From STD2-77 sp964503935 (lineage in GTDB: Bacteria > Patescibacteriota > Minisyncoccia > JAHIHE01 > JAGLIN01): DNA of 24,491 nucleotides. The position numbers and the translations under genes are program-made. Positions 6,750-14,658 of this stretch are shown here, piece after piece; positions within the stretch are counted from its first letter, which is position 1; each line of letters begins with the position of its first letter. The stretch lies in contig CAZDCJ010000013.1 in assembly GCA_964503935.1 (NCBI GenBank), positions 1 to 24,491 on the forward strand, written 5' to 3'. The notes beneath the pieces were generated by a model. The model was given only the letters and a program-made list of their open reading frames with translations, searched no databases and was not told where the DNA came from.

Positions 6750-8732
6750 CTACATCTCCGAGGTTTCGCTGAGATAGATCTTGTCCCCAGCTTCCGGCAC
6801 GCTCGTCACCCAGAAAGGCCAGAAATTCACGGAAACGGACTTTATGCCGCTCATCTTGCCGAAATACTCATTGAGTTCATCTTTGCTCTTGCCCGCGATT
6901 TCTCCCTTGACCTTGCCCTGATCCAAGGCGAAAGCAAAGCTCTCGCTCGCAGCGACATCGATGGAAAGCTTCCCATCCTTCCCGATCAGATCACCCGCTT
7001 CATAAGCGAGGCTGCCCGACACAGGCTGGGCATTCTCATAAGTGTTAAGCGCGAGGATCTTTCCCTTGAGGACTTCCTCTATGTCCGCTTTCGCCAAAGA
7101 AAGGACGGATTTTTTCACCGTAAGCGTCAAGCTGAAGCTCTCGCCCAAGGCGCCGACTTCGACCGAGCTCTTCTCCTCGACCGTTCCCGTATCCGAAGCG
7201 TCGCTGAGGAAAATTTCCATATCACTGGATTGCGAAGCTACCTTATCATCGTTCTCTTCCTGTACCTGGGCAAGCAATGTCGATTTCGCATTGTCATAAT
7301 CGGACTGGGAAACGTAAGCGACTTCCTTGTCCATTCCGCCTGTCATGGCATCCTCGGACCGGGCATAGAGGCAGGAATATTTCCAGCTCCCCAGCTCCTG
7401 GAGCTTGGGGATAGTAAAGCTGGTAGCGGCGATATTGTAAGCTTCTCCGGCTTCTTCGGCAACGACCGAGATAATCTCCTCGCCCGGAACGATCTCGTCC
7501 TCCGGCTTGGTAAATCCCGCGACATTCGCCGCCTCTTCTATCTTGAATACTTCCCCTTCTCGGGAAAGGAACCGGGTGCCTGCCACGAGGGTCTGGGGCC
7601 CGGTAGAACATTCATTATAGATGACGATCTTCCCTTTGGCTTTCTCCGTCACATGCTTCTTGCTGGTAGTGACGAAGGCCTGGGTCTTCTCGCTCTTGAT
7701 CTCGATGGTCTTCACGGGGAGCTTGCCCGCATCCGCATCTACGGCCAGGATGCTCGCGTCCAATGCGAGATTGAAATCGCCCGAGACCTTCTCTTCCTTG
7801 AGCGCTATCGCGATTTCGGCTTTGGGCAGGATGAAATACAGGACCAGGGCCGCAGTCAGGACGCCCAGCAGGATGAAAACCGCAAAGAACCTGGAACTTA
7901 TGGTCGGCAAGACAGAAGATTTCTTCCTGCCCTTGCTCTTGGCATTATTCTCCGGATAAGAAAAATCAAAAGCTTTTATGTCGTCGGGGTCAAGCCTTCC
8001 ACGCTCATCGAAAACTCCTTCGAACTTCTCATCTTCCTCGTCCATCCCCCTCTCTGTCATCTTCTTTTCCGCAAGCTTCCGCCAGTAAGATTCGTTCTGC
8101 TGCTCCGGTTCGGACTCTTCCTTCTCCTCTAGTTTCCGGACGAAAGGATATATCTCTCTTTCCATATCGCTCCTGCCTTCGTCGTTTTTTTCCTCCGGAA
8201 CGCTCTCGGGTCTCACGGGCATCTCCGGCTTTTCTCCGTCATCTTCCTCATCCGTCTCCGTGTGCGACAGGGCTTCTTCGGAAAAGTATCTCTCGCGCAT
8301 ATAGCCATCCGGGAAAAGCTTGCTGCTCTCTTCGGACGGCTCTGCCTGCGGCATCTCCGGCTTATCCCCCCGCTTCAAGTTCCGAAGATCCACCGTCTCA
8401 CTTTTCTTCACCATGTCCGACATCGGCCTCATGCCGTCAATGCCGCGCCGCGCCGCCTTTTCCTTGGGCCTTGCGATGATATCTCTCTTAGGCGCCTTCA
8501 CCCCCGAAGACAGATCATCTATGCCGGATTTGGAGATGGAAATCTCCTTGCCCAGCTGCTCCGCCTTCTTCTGAAGTATCCTCAGGTTGGTCAGGTCCTG
8601 CAATATAGCCGCCTCGTCAGGAATGAATAGGGTCACGCTATCGCCCGAAATATCTTTTATCTTCTCGATCACCTCCACGATCTCATCGTTTTCTCCGACA
8701 TAAACCGCAGATTGTTTCTTGTCATCCTTCAT
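6750..8732 (-). CDS. Single-pass membrane protein, baseplate-J-like extracytoplasmic domain
   Basis: The 660-aa protein has three parts. Residues 1 to about 65 form a small alpha/beta domain (YVGENDEIVEVIEKIKDI, then a stretch with LFIPDEAAILQDLTNLRIL). A long disordered, very acidic linker (about 70-270) follows. One membrane helix at about 278-301 precedes an outside part. In the outside part, TLVAGTRFLSREGEVFKIEEA and AYNIAATSFTIPKL resemble the phage baseplate-J fold used in many CPR surface proteins. There is no cleavable signal; the N-terminus should be cytoplasmic. The gene follows the PilM-like gene by 21 bp, suggesting that the ATPase acts on its cytoplasmic domain. The family assignment is my inference from pattern; function is unknown. 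Confidence 0.75.
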   Translation of the reverse strand: MKDDKKQSAVYVGENDEIVEVIEKIKDISGDSVTLFIPDEAAILQDLTNLRILQKKAEQLGKEISISKSGIDDLSSGVKAPKRDIIARPKEKAARRGIDGMRPMSDMVKKSETVDLRNLKRGDKPEMPQAEPSEESSKLFPDGYMRERYFSEEALSHTETDEEDDGEKPEMPVRPESVPEEKNDEGRSDMEREIYPFVRKLEEKEESEPEQQNESYWRKLAEKKMTERGMDEEDEKFEGVFDERGRLDPDDIKAFDFSYPENNAKSKGRKKSSVLPTISSRFFAVFILLGVLTAALVLYFILPKAEIAIALKEEKVSGDFNLALDASILAVDADAGKLPVKTIEIKSEKTQAFVTTSKKHVTEKAKGKIVIYNECSTGPQTLVAGTRFLSREGEVFKIEEAANVAGFTKPEDEIVPGEEIISVVAEEAGEAYNIAATSFTIPKLQELGSWKYSCLYARSEDAMTGGMDKEVAYVSQSDYDNAKSTLLAQVQEENDDKVASQSSDMEIFLSDASDTGTVEEKSSVEVGALGESFSLTLTVKKSVLSLAKADIEEVLKGKILALNTYENAQPVSGSLAYEAGDLIGKDGKLSIDVAASESFAFALDQGKVKGEIAGKSKDELNEYFGKMSGIKSVSVNFWPFWVTSVPEAGDKIYLSETSEM

Positions 8733-8753
8733 AAGATTTTATCTCAAATGAAT

Positions 8754-9992
8754 TTAAATTATTTCCGCGAGATACGCATTCGCAGTATCTTCTTCGTCGG
8801 CACTATCCTGACAGAGATGCGCCAGGCTGACGAGAGTGATATCCTGGAAATCGTCGAGCTTCTTCGTCTTATCTATATTGCGGGCGATATTGCCTATGCG
8901 TACGAAATCGAGCTTTATCTTATCCAGAAAAGAGATGCCCGAACTATCGAGGCGATGGAGAGAGTTCGCGAGCTCCGGCAATCGGCTGCCGCCCCCGTAC
9001 AGGAATATCTTCGAGGGAAGCAGGGCTTTTTTCCCCGACTCCGCCAGGATGAGCTGCACGCCGGAGAACCACAGATCGATATCTTCGGCGAACATCTTCC
9101 CGATCTTCCCCTTTTCCGCTTCACTGAACCTGTTACGAGAATATTTGACTTTCAGCTCTTCGGCGATATCTTCGGCCATATCCAGCTTGTTGGTAAGGCG
9201 ACGGGTGAAGAGCCGCCCCCCGAGAAGGAACATGCCGGCATGATGGATATTCCCATTCTTGACGAGGATGACGTCAGTGATGTTCCCTCCGACATCTATA
9301 AGTATGGAACTGAAATTGAAGGAATCCTCCGCTCCGATCGCCTTGATGACCGCATACGGCCCGTAAGCGATCTTGAGGAGCCTGAGACCGAGCTCATGCG
9401 CGATGCCGGTAATGATCTCAAAATCGGGAAGCGAGACATAAGAACTAGATATCCCTATCTTGATATTACTGCCTTTGAAATCGAGGGGGTTGATGACGCG
9501 GTATCCGTCGATGCTGAAATTCACGATGTCAGCGCTCACCAGCCTTATGCCCGCCTGCCGCTCGCGATAGGTAAGCCCCGCTTCTATCTGCTCCACGGAT
9601 TCCCTATGCGCGCTCCATATCATCTCCCGGAGCTCCGCTTTCGTGATCTTCTCCTCCGGATCCGGCCGGACCGTCTTGAACGAACCGGTAAATACCCTCA
9701 CGGTATTTCCGGAAAACCCCATCACCGTTTCCTTCGCGGAAACTTTCGCCATCTTCTCGGCATCTGCGATCGCGCACCGGAGCGCGTCGGCGACCTTCCC
9801 CCTGTCTGTGATCTTACCCCCGAGGATATTGCCCGTCTCCTGCCTGGCCCACCCCACTCCGAGATTGGTGACCGTGCCTTCTTCGAAATCCAAATAAGAA
9901 ACCAGCGCCTTCGCCACCCTGGTTCCCGCGTCCAAAGACAATATGTATTTTCCCTTATCTTTTTTGTTTAAGATCTTTGACATGAAGTCCAT
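8754..9992 (-). CDS. PilM/FtsA-like actin-fold ATPase
   Basis: The 412-aa protein has the actin-family ATP-binding motifs: phosphate-1 YILSLDAGTRVAKALV near residue 15, phosphate-2 ILIDVGGNITDVILVKNG near 230, and adenosine motif FLYGGGSRLPELA near 330. An inserted 1C-like region lies between them. This pattern fits the type IV pilus protein PilM or cell-division FtsA. There is no C-terminal amphipathic helix typical of FtsA, and the neighbour is a single-pass membrane protein rather than ftsZ, so PilM-like is favoured. The start is uncertain: ATG at 9992 or at 9983, the latter better spaced from an AAAGAG. It precedes the baseplate-J-like gene by 21 bp, probably in one transcript. Confidence 0.85.
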   Translation of the reverse strand: MDFMSKILNKKDKGKYILSLDAGTRVAKALVSYLDFEEGTVTNLGVGWARQETGNILGGKITDRGKVADALRCAIADAEKMAKVSAKETVMGFSGNTVRVFTGSFKTVRPDPEEKITKAELREMIWSAHRESVEQIEAGLTYRERQAGIRLVSADIVNFSIDGYRVINPLDFKGSNIKIGISSSYVSLPDFEIITGIAHELGLRLLKIAYGPYAVIKAIGAEDSFNFSSILIDVGGNITDVILVKNGNIHHAGMFLLGGRLFTRRLTNKLDMAEDIAEELKVKYSRNRFSEAEKGKIGKMFAEDIDLWFSGVQLILAESGKKALLPSKIFLYGGGSRLPELANSLHRLDSSGISFLDKIKLDFVRIGNIARNIDKTKKLDDFQDITLVSLAHLCQDSADEEDTANAYLAEII

Positions 9993-10023
9993 CTCTTTTT
10001 GTGGTTGTTTTTATTAGATGCAC

Positions 10024-10056
10024 AAAAAACGCGCCTGGGCTCTAGATATCCGGCGC
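10024..10056 (-). terminator. Probable intrinsic terminator of the wHTH gene
   Basis: On the minus strand GCGCCGG pairs with CC and GGCGC, with a 2-nt bulge, and six T follow (10024-10029). The hairpin includes the stop codon at 10042-10044. It would separate the regulator from the PilM-like gene, or act as a partial stop. Confidence 0.55.
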
Positions 10057-10620
10057 CGTATTATTGATGAGTACCTTATGGGGAGCTTCGATGATGTCTA
10101 TGACGAACTTATCGAACATATTCTTGCGATATTTGAATTCATCATTGTCCATATATACGTAGCGAAGACTCCTACCCACTTCCGATTCCAAATCCGAGAG
10201 GAATTCCAGGAGGCGCGTCTTGTTGATGGCATCTCCCACGATCAGGATATCCACGCGCCCCTTGTCGGAATTTATGAGCGCGCCAGAAATAAGCACCAGC
10301 TTCACGTGTCCGATCTTCTGGATCCGGTTCTTGATCCTGTCCGCCGACGAAGGCGTCGCCTTGAAGAATAGCCGTTCGAGCTCATCCAGGAATATGAAAT
10401 GCAGGTTGAGATTGAAATAGGCTTTCTGGTTCTTCTTGGAAGAGGAAACGAAGCCGGCCTTTTCCAGATTGGTTATCTCCTTGCGCAGCGTGCTCACATC
10501 GGTCTTGGTCTTCTCCGCGATTTCGGGAAGAGAATATTTGTCCTCTTTGTTATTGAGGAACAGACGGATGATCTTCACTTCCGCTTTCGAATGGAACAAT
10601 TTTTCTAGTATTTCCGACAT
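10042..10620 (-). CDS. Winged-helix protein with nucleotidyltransferase-like domain
   Basis: The 192-aa protein starts with a winged helix-turn-helix (about residues 8-75): LFLNNKEDKYSLPEIAEKT, then DVSTLRKEITNLEKAGFV, then a wing. The second half (about 100-175) looks like a minimal nucleotidyltransferase fold with GRVDILIVGDAINK, where the Asp-x-x-x-x-x-x-Asp spacing suggests a partly kept metal site. Such proteins are often found in CPR genomes beside pilus or surface genes. It has its own promoter (10663-10691) and a probable terminator overlapping its stop. The mRNA leader is AT-rich with no Shine-Dalgarno. A regulatory role for the downstream surface genes is inferred. Confidence 0.75.
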   Translation of the reverse strand: MSEILEKLFHSKAEVKIIRLFLNNKEDKYSLPEIAEKTKTDVSTLRKEITNLEKAGFVSSSKKNQKAYFNLNLHFIFLDELERLFFKATPSSADRIKNRIQKIGHVKLVLISGALINSDKGRVDILIVGDAINKTRLLEFLSDLESEVGRSLRYVYMDNDEFKYRKNMFDKFVIDIIEAPHKVLINNTAPDI

Positions 10621-10662
10621 ACGAAAAAAACAAAAAATTTATAAAGACAAATTTCTATGTTA

Positions 10663-10691
10663 ATTATATAATCTTTCTGATTTGTAGGCAA
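10663..10691 (-). promoter_or_regulatory. Promoter of the wHTH/NTase-like gene
   Basis: Minus strand: TTGCCT (10686-10691), 17 bp, TATAAT (10663-10668). The -10 is perfect and the -35 matches four of six. The predicted start near 10656 gives a leader of about 35 nt without a Shine-Dalgarno. Confidence 0.7.
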
Positions 10692-10743
10692 GTAGCCGGA
10701 AAAGATACGAACGATTTCCGGAAAGTGCGGAGCAAGGGAGTCC

Positions 10744-10777
10744 GAAAAAATGCCATACAAACTGTCTTGCATGGCAT
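10744..10777 (-). terminator. Rho-independent terminator after the 10807-11076 gene
   Basis: On the minus strand ATGCCATGCAAG folds on TTTGTATGGCAT as a 12-bp stem with two G-U pairs and a 4-nt loop, then six T. It lies 30 bp after the stop codon. Confidence 0.8.
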
Positions 10778-10806
10778 AGCGAAATGGACTTATCGGCTTG
10801 AGCCGT

Positions 10807-11076
10807 TCATCCGGCATTTTCTTCGCAGTAATATGCCGGATCTTTTTTCATGAGAGAGACCAATACCCGGAGCGCTTCTGTGATGGGAACGATTTCGAGC
10901 GAAAGCTTTGCGATCCTGTCGGCCTTCTCATAGCAAGACGAGAGGTCTGACTTTATGCCGCAGATCATCACCTCTCTCCGCAAGAAACCGAGCTCTCTCA
11001 TCTTCTCTTCGAGCTGCAACGAAAGAACAATGAGGATGGCGGCATTCTTGTCGCCGGCATCCGCAACCTCTTGCAT
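10807..11076 (-). CDS. Small hypothetical protein (89 aa, probably 115 aa)
   Basis: Unknown family; a helical soluble protein with several cysteines in its middle and C-terminal part. The first ATG is at 11076, but the frame stays open for 30 codons upstream, and residues read there (for example TENREAYGETDTKEESIREV) look like a real protein start. In that stretch there is no ATG, GTG or TTG. A perfect AAGGAG (11163-11168) sits 8 nt before an in-frame ATC at 11154, which would give 115 aa. A possible promoter lies at 11190-11218, and a good terminator follows at 10744-10777. A monocistronic transcript is therefore likely. Use of ATC as start is inference; a sequencing error is the main alternative. 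Confidence 0.65.
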   Translation of the reverse strand: MQEVADAGDKNAAILIVLSLQLEEKMRELGFLRREVMICGIKSDLSSCYEKADRIAKLSLEIVPITEALRVLVSLMKKDPAYYCEENAG

Positions 11077-11162
11077 GCCGTTCTTCTTGAATACTTCTCT
11101 TATACTTTCCTCTTTTGTATCTGTTTCGCCGTATGCTTCCCTATTTTCTGTGATAGTTTCAT

Positions 11163-11168
11163 CTCCTT
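11163..11168 (-). promoter_or_regulatory. Strong Shine-Dalgarno before an ATC codon
   Basis: AAGGAG on the minus strand, 8 nt before ATC at 11154. An ATG that directly abuts it (11160-11162) opens a different frame that stops after 20 codons. Confidence 0.55.
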
Positions 11169-11189
11169 ATAAGATTCATAAGACGATTA

Positions 11190-11218
11190 AATGTACCATA
11201 TCCGAAGAATCCTATCAA
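11190..11218 (-). promoter_or_regulatory. Possible extended -10 promoter of the 10807-11154 gene
   Basis: Minus strand: TTGATA (11213-11218), 17 bp, TACATT (11190-11195) preceded by TGG, an extended -10. The predicted start near 11183 is about 15 nt before the Shine-Dalgarno. Confidence 0.45.
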
Positions 11219-11271
11219 TGTTTCCGAAGTGAGAGCGGGTCTTCGGCCCCGCTCCTTTTAATCCTGATCCA

Positions 11272-11346
11272 ACACACCCCGGCGCTTCCAGACCACCCGC
11301 CTTCGCTTAAAGCTTCGGCGAGGCAAGCCCCTCTCAAGAAGGGAAT
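11272..11346 (+). repeat. Second copy of the left-edge block repeat
   Basis: ACACACCCCGGC (11272-11283) and CCCCTCTCAAGAAGGGAAT (11328-11346) are identical to 37-48 and 105-123. The middle differs in sequence but has similar length, and a TGTCATTC element follows in both cases. Confidence 0.7.
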
Positions 11347-11375
11347 AAACAATCTTGTTAACAATAAACACTATC

Positions 11376-11400
11376 TGTCATTCCCGCGAAGGCGGGAATC
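11376..11400. repeat. Perfect TGTCATTCCCGC hairpin repeat
   Basis: ATTCCCGC (11380-11387), a GAAG loop, and GCGGGAAT form a perfect 8-bp palindrome. This is the best-preserved member of the repeat family scattered through the window. Confidence 0.75.
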
Positions 11401-11559
11401 CAGGAATCGACAGATACGCGTTTGCCCCCCCACCCCAACCTCTCCCGGCAGGAGAGGGAATATATATGCATGTTTAGAGATTTAAATAGCGCATGGCGGC
11501 CATGAACTCGCGACTCCCATTTTCATAGGAGTAGGCTGGATACCTCCACTATCAGCGTT

Positions 11560-11610
11560 TGTCATTCCCGCCCTGATCTTCATCAGGATAAACTCCGGCG
11601 GGAATCCAGG
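11560..11610. repeat. TGTCATTCCCGC repeat with an inserted hairpin
   Basis: TGTCATTCCCGC (11560-11571) and GGCGGGAATCCAGG (11597-11610) are the two halves of the repeat. Between them lies CCTGATCTTCATCAGG, itself a 6-bp hairpin, at 11572-11587. Confidence 0.6.
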
Positions 11611-11829
11611 ATATTTTCGTTCCGAAATGAGCGACTCGAAAGGAGCGATTGAGGAATCTGGGGAAGATATGATATGGATGGGAATGGCATGTTCATGAAA
11701 AGAATGGCTTATAATGGCTATGTGCATTTCGCTAATACCTCAGGAGCAGTATCCTCCTTCGTTTTCAGCTGCGGCGAGATAAACGCCCTTTCGGGATGGC
11801 AGTAAGTCGTTAGCTCACTCTGCCCACAA

Positions 11830-11863
11830 GATAAAGACAGGCCTTTCCGAGCCTGTCTTTATC
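11830..11863 (-). terminator. Rho-independent terminator of the ABC transporter
   Basis: GATAAAGACAGGC (11830-11842) and GCCTGTCTTTATC (11851-11863) form a perfect 13-bp stem with an 8-nt loop. The transporter stop codon (11862-11864) lies inside the stem. Confidence 0.85.
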
Positions 11864-13667
11864 ATTCCGCTTTGTCTCGTGCCAGAGACTGCAAGGTATA
11901 GAGCTTGTAGTACGCCCCGCGCTTTTCCAAAAGTTCTTCGTGCGTCCCCTGCTCGGCGATCTTCCCGCCAACCAGGACCACGATGCGGTCGGCATGGATG
12001 ATAGTCGAGAGGCGGTGCGCGATAACGAAGGTAGTACGGCCCTGCATGAGGCGCTGCATCGCCTGCTGGACCAGCGCTTCGGACTTGGAATCGAGCGCCG
12101 AAGTCGCCTCATCCAGGATCAGGATCTTCGGATCCTTGAGGACCGCGCGAGCGATGGCGATGCGCTGCTTCTGTCCGCCGGAAAGCTGGACGCCTCGCTC
12201 GCCCACCTGTTCCTTCAGGCCGTTGGGAAATTCCCGGACGAAGTCGGTAGCATTGGCAGCCTCGATAGCTTCCCCTATCTCTTTCTCTGTCGCATCCGGC
12301 TTGCCGTAGATGATGTTATTGCGGACCGTATCGTTGAACATGCTGACATCCTGCGGCACGACCGCGATATTCTTCCTCAGGCTCCGGAGAGTCACCTTCT
12401 TGATATCGATGCCATCCAAGAGCACAGCGCCCGAAGTCGGGATGATATATTTGGAGATGAGATCCACCAGGGTGGATTTGCCTACCCCGCTCTCGCCCAC
12501 CAATGCCACCATCTCTCCCGGCTTCACCTTGAGATTGATATCGTGCAGGACTTCCCGCGTCTCATTGTAAGCGAAGGAAAGGTTCCGGAATTCTATGCCT
12601 CCTTTGACGTTCTGAAGGTCAAATTTCCCGTCCATGCCATAATCTTCTGTTTCCTCCTCGAGAAGCGAGTAGCCGCGCCGGATGGTAGCCATCCAGCGGC
12701 GCCAGTGGCTGATATGGTCTCCGACCCTCTGCAAAGGACTTTTTATCAACCCCAGATACCCGATGAAAGTGACAATCTGCGCCACGCCAATATTCCCGTC
12801 CTTGTAGAGTAAAACCACTATCGCCAGAGATGAAGCGATCATGAAAGTGATGACTAGATCTTGGATGAAAAAAGTATTACGAGCCACTTTCCAGAATTTT
12901 TCGAAATGATCCATCGTCTTACCGTGCAAAGCGGAAGAAATCTTTTCATTTTCGAATCTTTCTCCGGAATTGGCCTTGACCAATTTCACATTGGAGATGG
13001 AATCGTTGATCGCCCCATAGGCTTCTTCATAAGATTTATTTACTTCCGTGATGTGCTCGCTGATAGGACGGGAATACCTTTCGGAAATCAATGCAAAGAC
13101 GAAAATATATGCCGCCAGTACTAGCATAAGGCTCCAGCTTACGTAGAAACCGATCAAGAATAAGACAGAGAGCATCATCAGGAGGTCGCGCCCGAACCAG
13201 AAAACGATTCCTTCCAGGAGGTTTTCCATGGCTCCGGCAGCTTTGGTGTAGCGGGAAGCAAGCTTCCCGCTCTTATTCCTATTATGATATGAAAGCTTGA
13301 GGTTGATCGAATGGTGGTTGATTAGCAGGATGAAGTCATTGACGCATAAGGTAGTAATCCTGCCTCCATTGACGAACAGATAGCGCATCGTCCACTCATA
13401 AAAGAGCTGGGCGCCGACCCATAGAAAAAGCCAGCTGAAAATCAAGGAGATTTTCCCGTCGGATATTATGAATTCTACGATCTTTCCGTAAATATAAGGA
13501 ATCGAGGCTTCGATGAGCGATCCTAAGAAAACGATTGCCATGATCACGTAGAATTTACTTTTGTATTTTGAGAGAAAGCGCCAGATTATCCTGACATCTT
13601 CCTTGAACGTTCCTCCCATAAGCTTCATTTTAAGCCCGGAATCAGGCCTATTTTGATTAAGCTTCAT
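11862..13667 (-). CDS. ABC transporter, fused permease and ATPase (exporter)
   Basis: The 601-aa half-transporter has an N-terminal six-helix ABC exporter membrane domain (about residues 30-330) and a C-terminal nucleotide-binding domain. Visible in order are Walker A GESGVGKST (about 390), Q-loop VVPQDVSMFND, signature LSGGQKQRIAIARA (about 490), Walker B ILILDEATSALD (about 518) and H-loop IAHRLS (about 550). It should act as a dimer in the inner membrane. The substrate cannot be told; lipid, peptide or drug export are all possible. It is monocistronic, with a TTGACA promoter directly upstream and a terminator overlapping the stop. The start is in doubt because the -10 box touches the ATG at 13667; Met14 (13628) or Met17 are alternatives. 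Confidence 0.93.
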   Translation of the reverse strand: MKLNQNRPDSGLKMKLMGGTFKEDVRIIWRFLSKYKSKFYVIMAIVFLGSLIEASIPYIYGKIVEFIISDGKISLIFSWLFLWVGAQLFYEWTMRYLFVNGGRITTLCVNDFILLINHHSINLKLSYHNRNKSGKLASRYTKAAGAMENLLEGIVFWFGRDLLMMLSVLFLIGFYVSWSLMLVLAAYIFVFALISERYSRPISEHITEVNKSYEEAYGAINDSISNVKLVKANSGERFENEKISSALHGKTMDHFEKFWKVARNTFFIQDLVITFMIASSLAIVVLLYKDGNIGVAQIVTFIGYLGLIKSPLQRVGDHISHWRRWMATIRRGYSLLEEETEDYGMDGKFDLQNVKGGIEFRNLSFAYNETREVLHDINLKVKPGEMVALVGESGVGKSTLVDLISKYIIPTSGAVLLDGIDIKKVTLRSLRKNIAVVPQDVSMFNDTVRNNIIYGKPDATEKEIGEAIEAANATDFVREFPNGLKEQVGERGVQLSGGQKQRIAIARAVLKDPKILILDEATSALDSKSEALVQQAMQRLMQGRTTFVIAHRLSTIIHADRIVVLVGGKIAEQGTHEELLEKRGAYYKLYTLQSLARDKAE

Positions 13668-13696
13668 ATCTTATCAGAAAATAATGAATATGTCAA
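13668..13696 (-). promoter_or_regulatory. Promoter abutting the ABC transporter start codon
   Basis: Minus strand: TTGACA (13691-13696), 17 bp, TAAGAT (13668-13673), with TGA before the -10 as an extended element. The predicted transcript start near 13661 lies inside the annotated third codon. Confidence 0.6.
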
Positions 13697-13782
13697 ATGA
13701 CCTCCCGCGACGTAATGATATGAATTGCGAAAATATCTAAATTAGTCCTATAAATCCCATATACTGCGATAAATCCTCCTTT

Positions 13783-13943
13783 TGTCATTCCCCGATCTTG
13801 GCCCCGGGCAGGCTCTGAGCACTTGGCAAGCCAAGCATAAACTCCGCTATCGCGGAGTCTAAGAACCTCTTCGCTTTGGATAAAGCATAAATCATGTGGC
13901 TCTGACGTAAGGGAGCGATTCCTCGGCTTCGCTCGGAATGACA
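13783..13943. repeat. Bracketed repeat, TGTCATTCC ... GGAATGACA
   Basis: A 161-bp segment between inverted ends TGTCATTCC (13783) and GGAATGACA (ends 13943). The interior has several short inverted segments, such as CTCCGCTATCGCGGAG near 13840-13858. It fills most of the spacer between the ABC gene and the plus-strand gene; no coding frame is convincing. Confidence 0.6.
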
Positions 13944-13976
13944 AGAAAGCCTAATTCGATATTCACACGCGAAGGA

Positions 13977-14004
13977 TTGACTTTGCGGGACTTTTGGTTA
14001 TACT
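13977..14004 (+). promoter_or_regulatory. Sigma70 promoter of the plus-strand hypothetical gene
   Basis: TTGACT (13977-13982), 16 bp, TATACT (13999-14004); each box differs from consensus at one position. The predicted start near 14011 leaves a 15-nt leader holding AGGA 6 nt before the ATG. Confidence 0.8.
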
Positions 14005-14025
14005 TGAGAAAAAATAGGACGGATA

Positions 14026-14658
14026 ATGGAAATGACAGTTGAAATACAAGCCCCTGAAAAAAGAAGAATTTACGACATGGACCACATACGAGCCGGAGAA
14101 AGATATACGCTGCTCCTGAAAGCACATACGGCAAGACAGTACGAGTTTCTCCAGGCGTACATGTATGATCTGGGAATAATCCTTTATGGTCTTGCGCCGG
14201 AGGAAGCCTCTAAGCTCACAAAGGCGCAGATCGAAGCTTTCAGGGCCCATAATCTTGCCGAAGACACAAAGACCCCGGAGGAAGATAGGGATAAATACTG
14301 GAAACAGGCCGAAAAAAATATGGCGGAGTATTTCCGAATCATAAAGGATTATCTGCTTAAGGCCCACGGAATCTGTATCAATCCTCTCGAATTAGCAGCA
14401 AACGAGATTGCCTGGTGGAAACTCCACAATGCTAAGGATTATGACGGGGTGACAGGGCTTCTGGCCGCAAGATGCCAGATGCTCTATAAGCTCGATGCCC
14501 AGCAATCCCGCAATGTCGCTAACACGGAAGTAAAAGCGATGGAATATTACGACCGCGCGAAAAAAGGAAATGACCGGAGGCTTTGGGAAGAGGTACTGAG
14601 CCAGAATATACTGGCCTGCTATGCACTCAAAGAAGAGCTGATGAAGAAATACCGCTAA
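14026..14658 (+). CDS. Hypothetical protein (210 aa), the only plus-strand gene
   Basis: I do not recognise the family. It is a soluble, probably all-helical protein with many Ala, Glu, Lys and aromatic residues (AEYFRIIKDYLLKAHG near residue 105, EIAWWKLHNAKDYDG near 126). There is no signal peptide or membrane span. ATG at 14026 is supported by AGGA 6 nt upstream and a strong promoter. A hairpin with a T-run overlaps the stop. It is therefore a complete monocistronic unit, convergent with murC. Being alone on this strand and flanked by a repeat on its 5' side, it may be a later insertion, although base use is not obviously foreign. Confidence 0.8.
   Translation: MEMTVEIQAPEKRRIYDMDHIRAGERYTLLLKAHTARQYEFLQAYMYDLGIILYGLAPEEASKLTKAQIEAFRAHNLAEDTKTPEEDRDKYWKQAEKNMAEYFRIIKDYLLKAHGICINPLELAANEIAWWKLHNAKDYDGVTGLLAARCQMLYKLDAQQSRNVANTEVKAMEYYDRAKKGNDRRLWEEVLSQNILACYALKEELMKKYR

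Larger units (their letters stand above)
11219..11829. other. Repeat-rich intergenic region
   Basis: No supported gene in about 600 bp; open frames here are composed of repeat sequence. It holds blocks shared with the left edge (11272-11346), a perfect TGTCATTCCCGC hairpin (11376-11400), a CCTCTCC/GGAGAGG hairpin (11439-11457), and a repeat split by another hairpin (11560-11610). Confidence 0.6.

Noticed and set aside
8712..9971. Long plus-strand frame of 419 codons
   Set aside because: It mirrors the PilM-like gene, whose ATPase motifs are clear on the minus strand.
10605..10817. Minus-strand 70-codon frame
   Set aside because: It runs through the terminator at 10744-10777 and the promoter of the wHTH gene.
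11482..11727. Minus-strand 81-codon frame
   Set aside because: Made largely of the TGTCATTCCCGC repeat; no Shine-Dalgarno or promoter.
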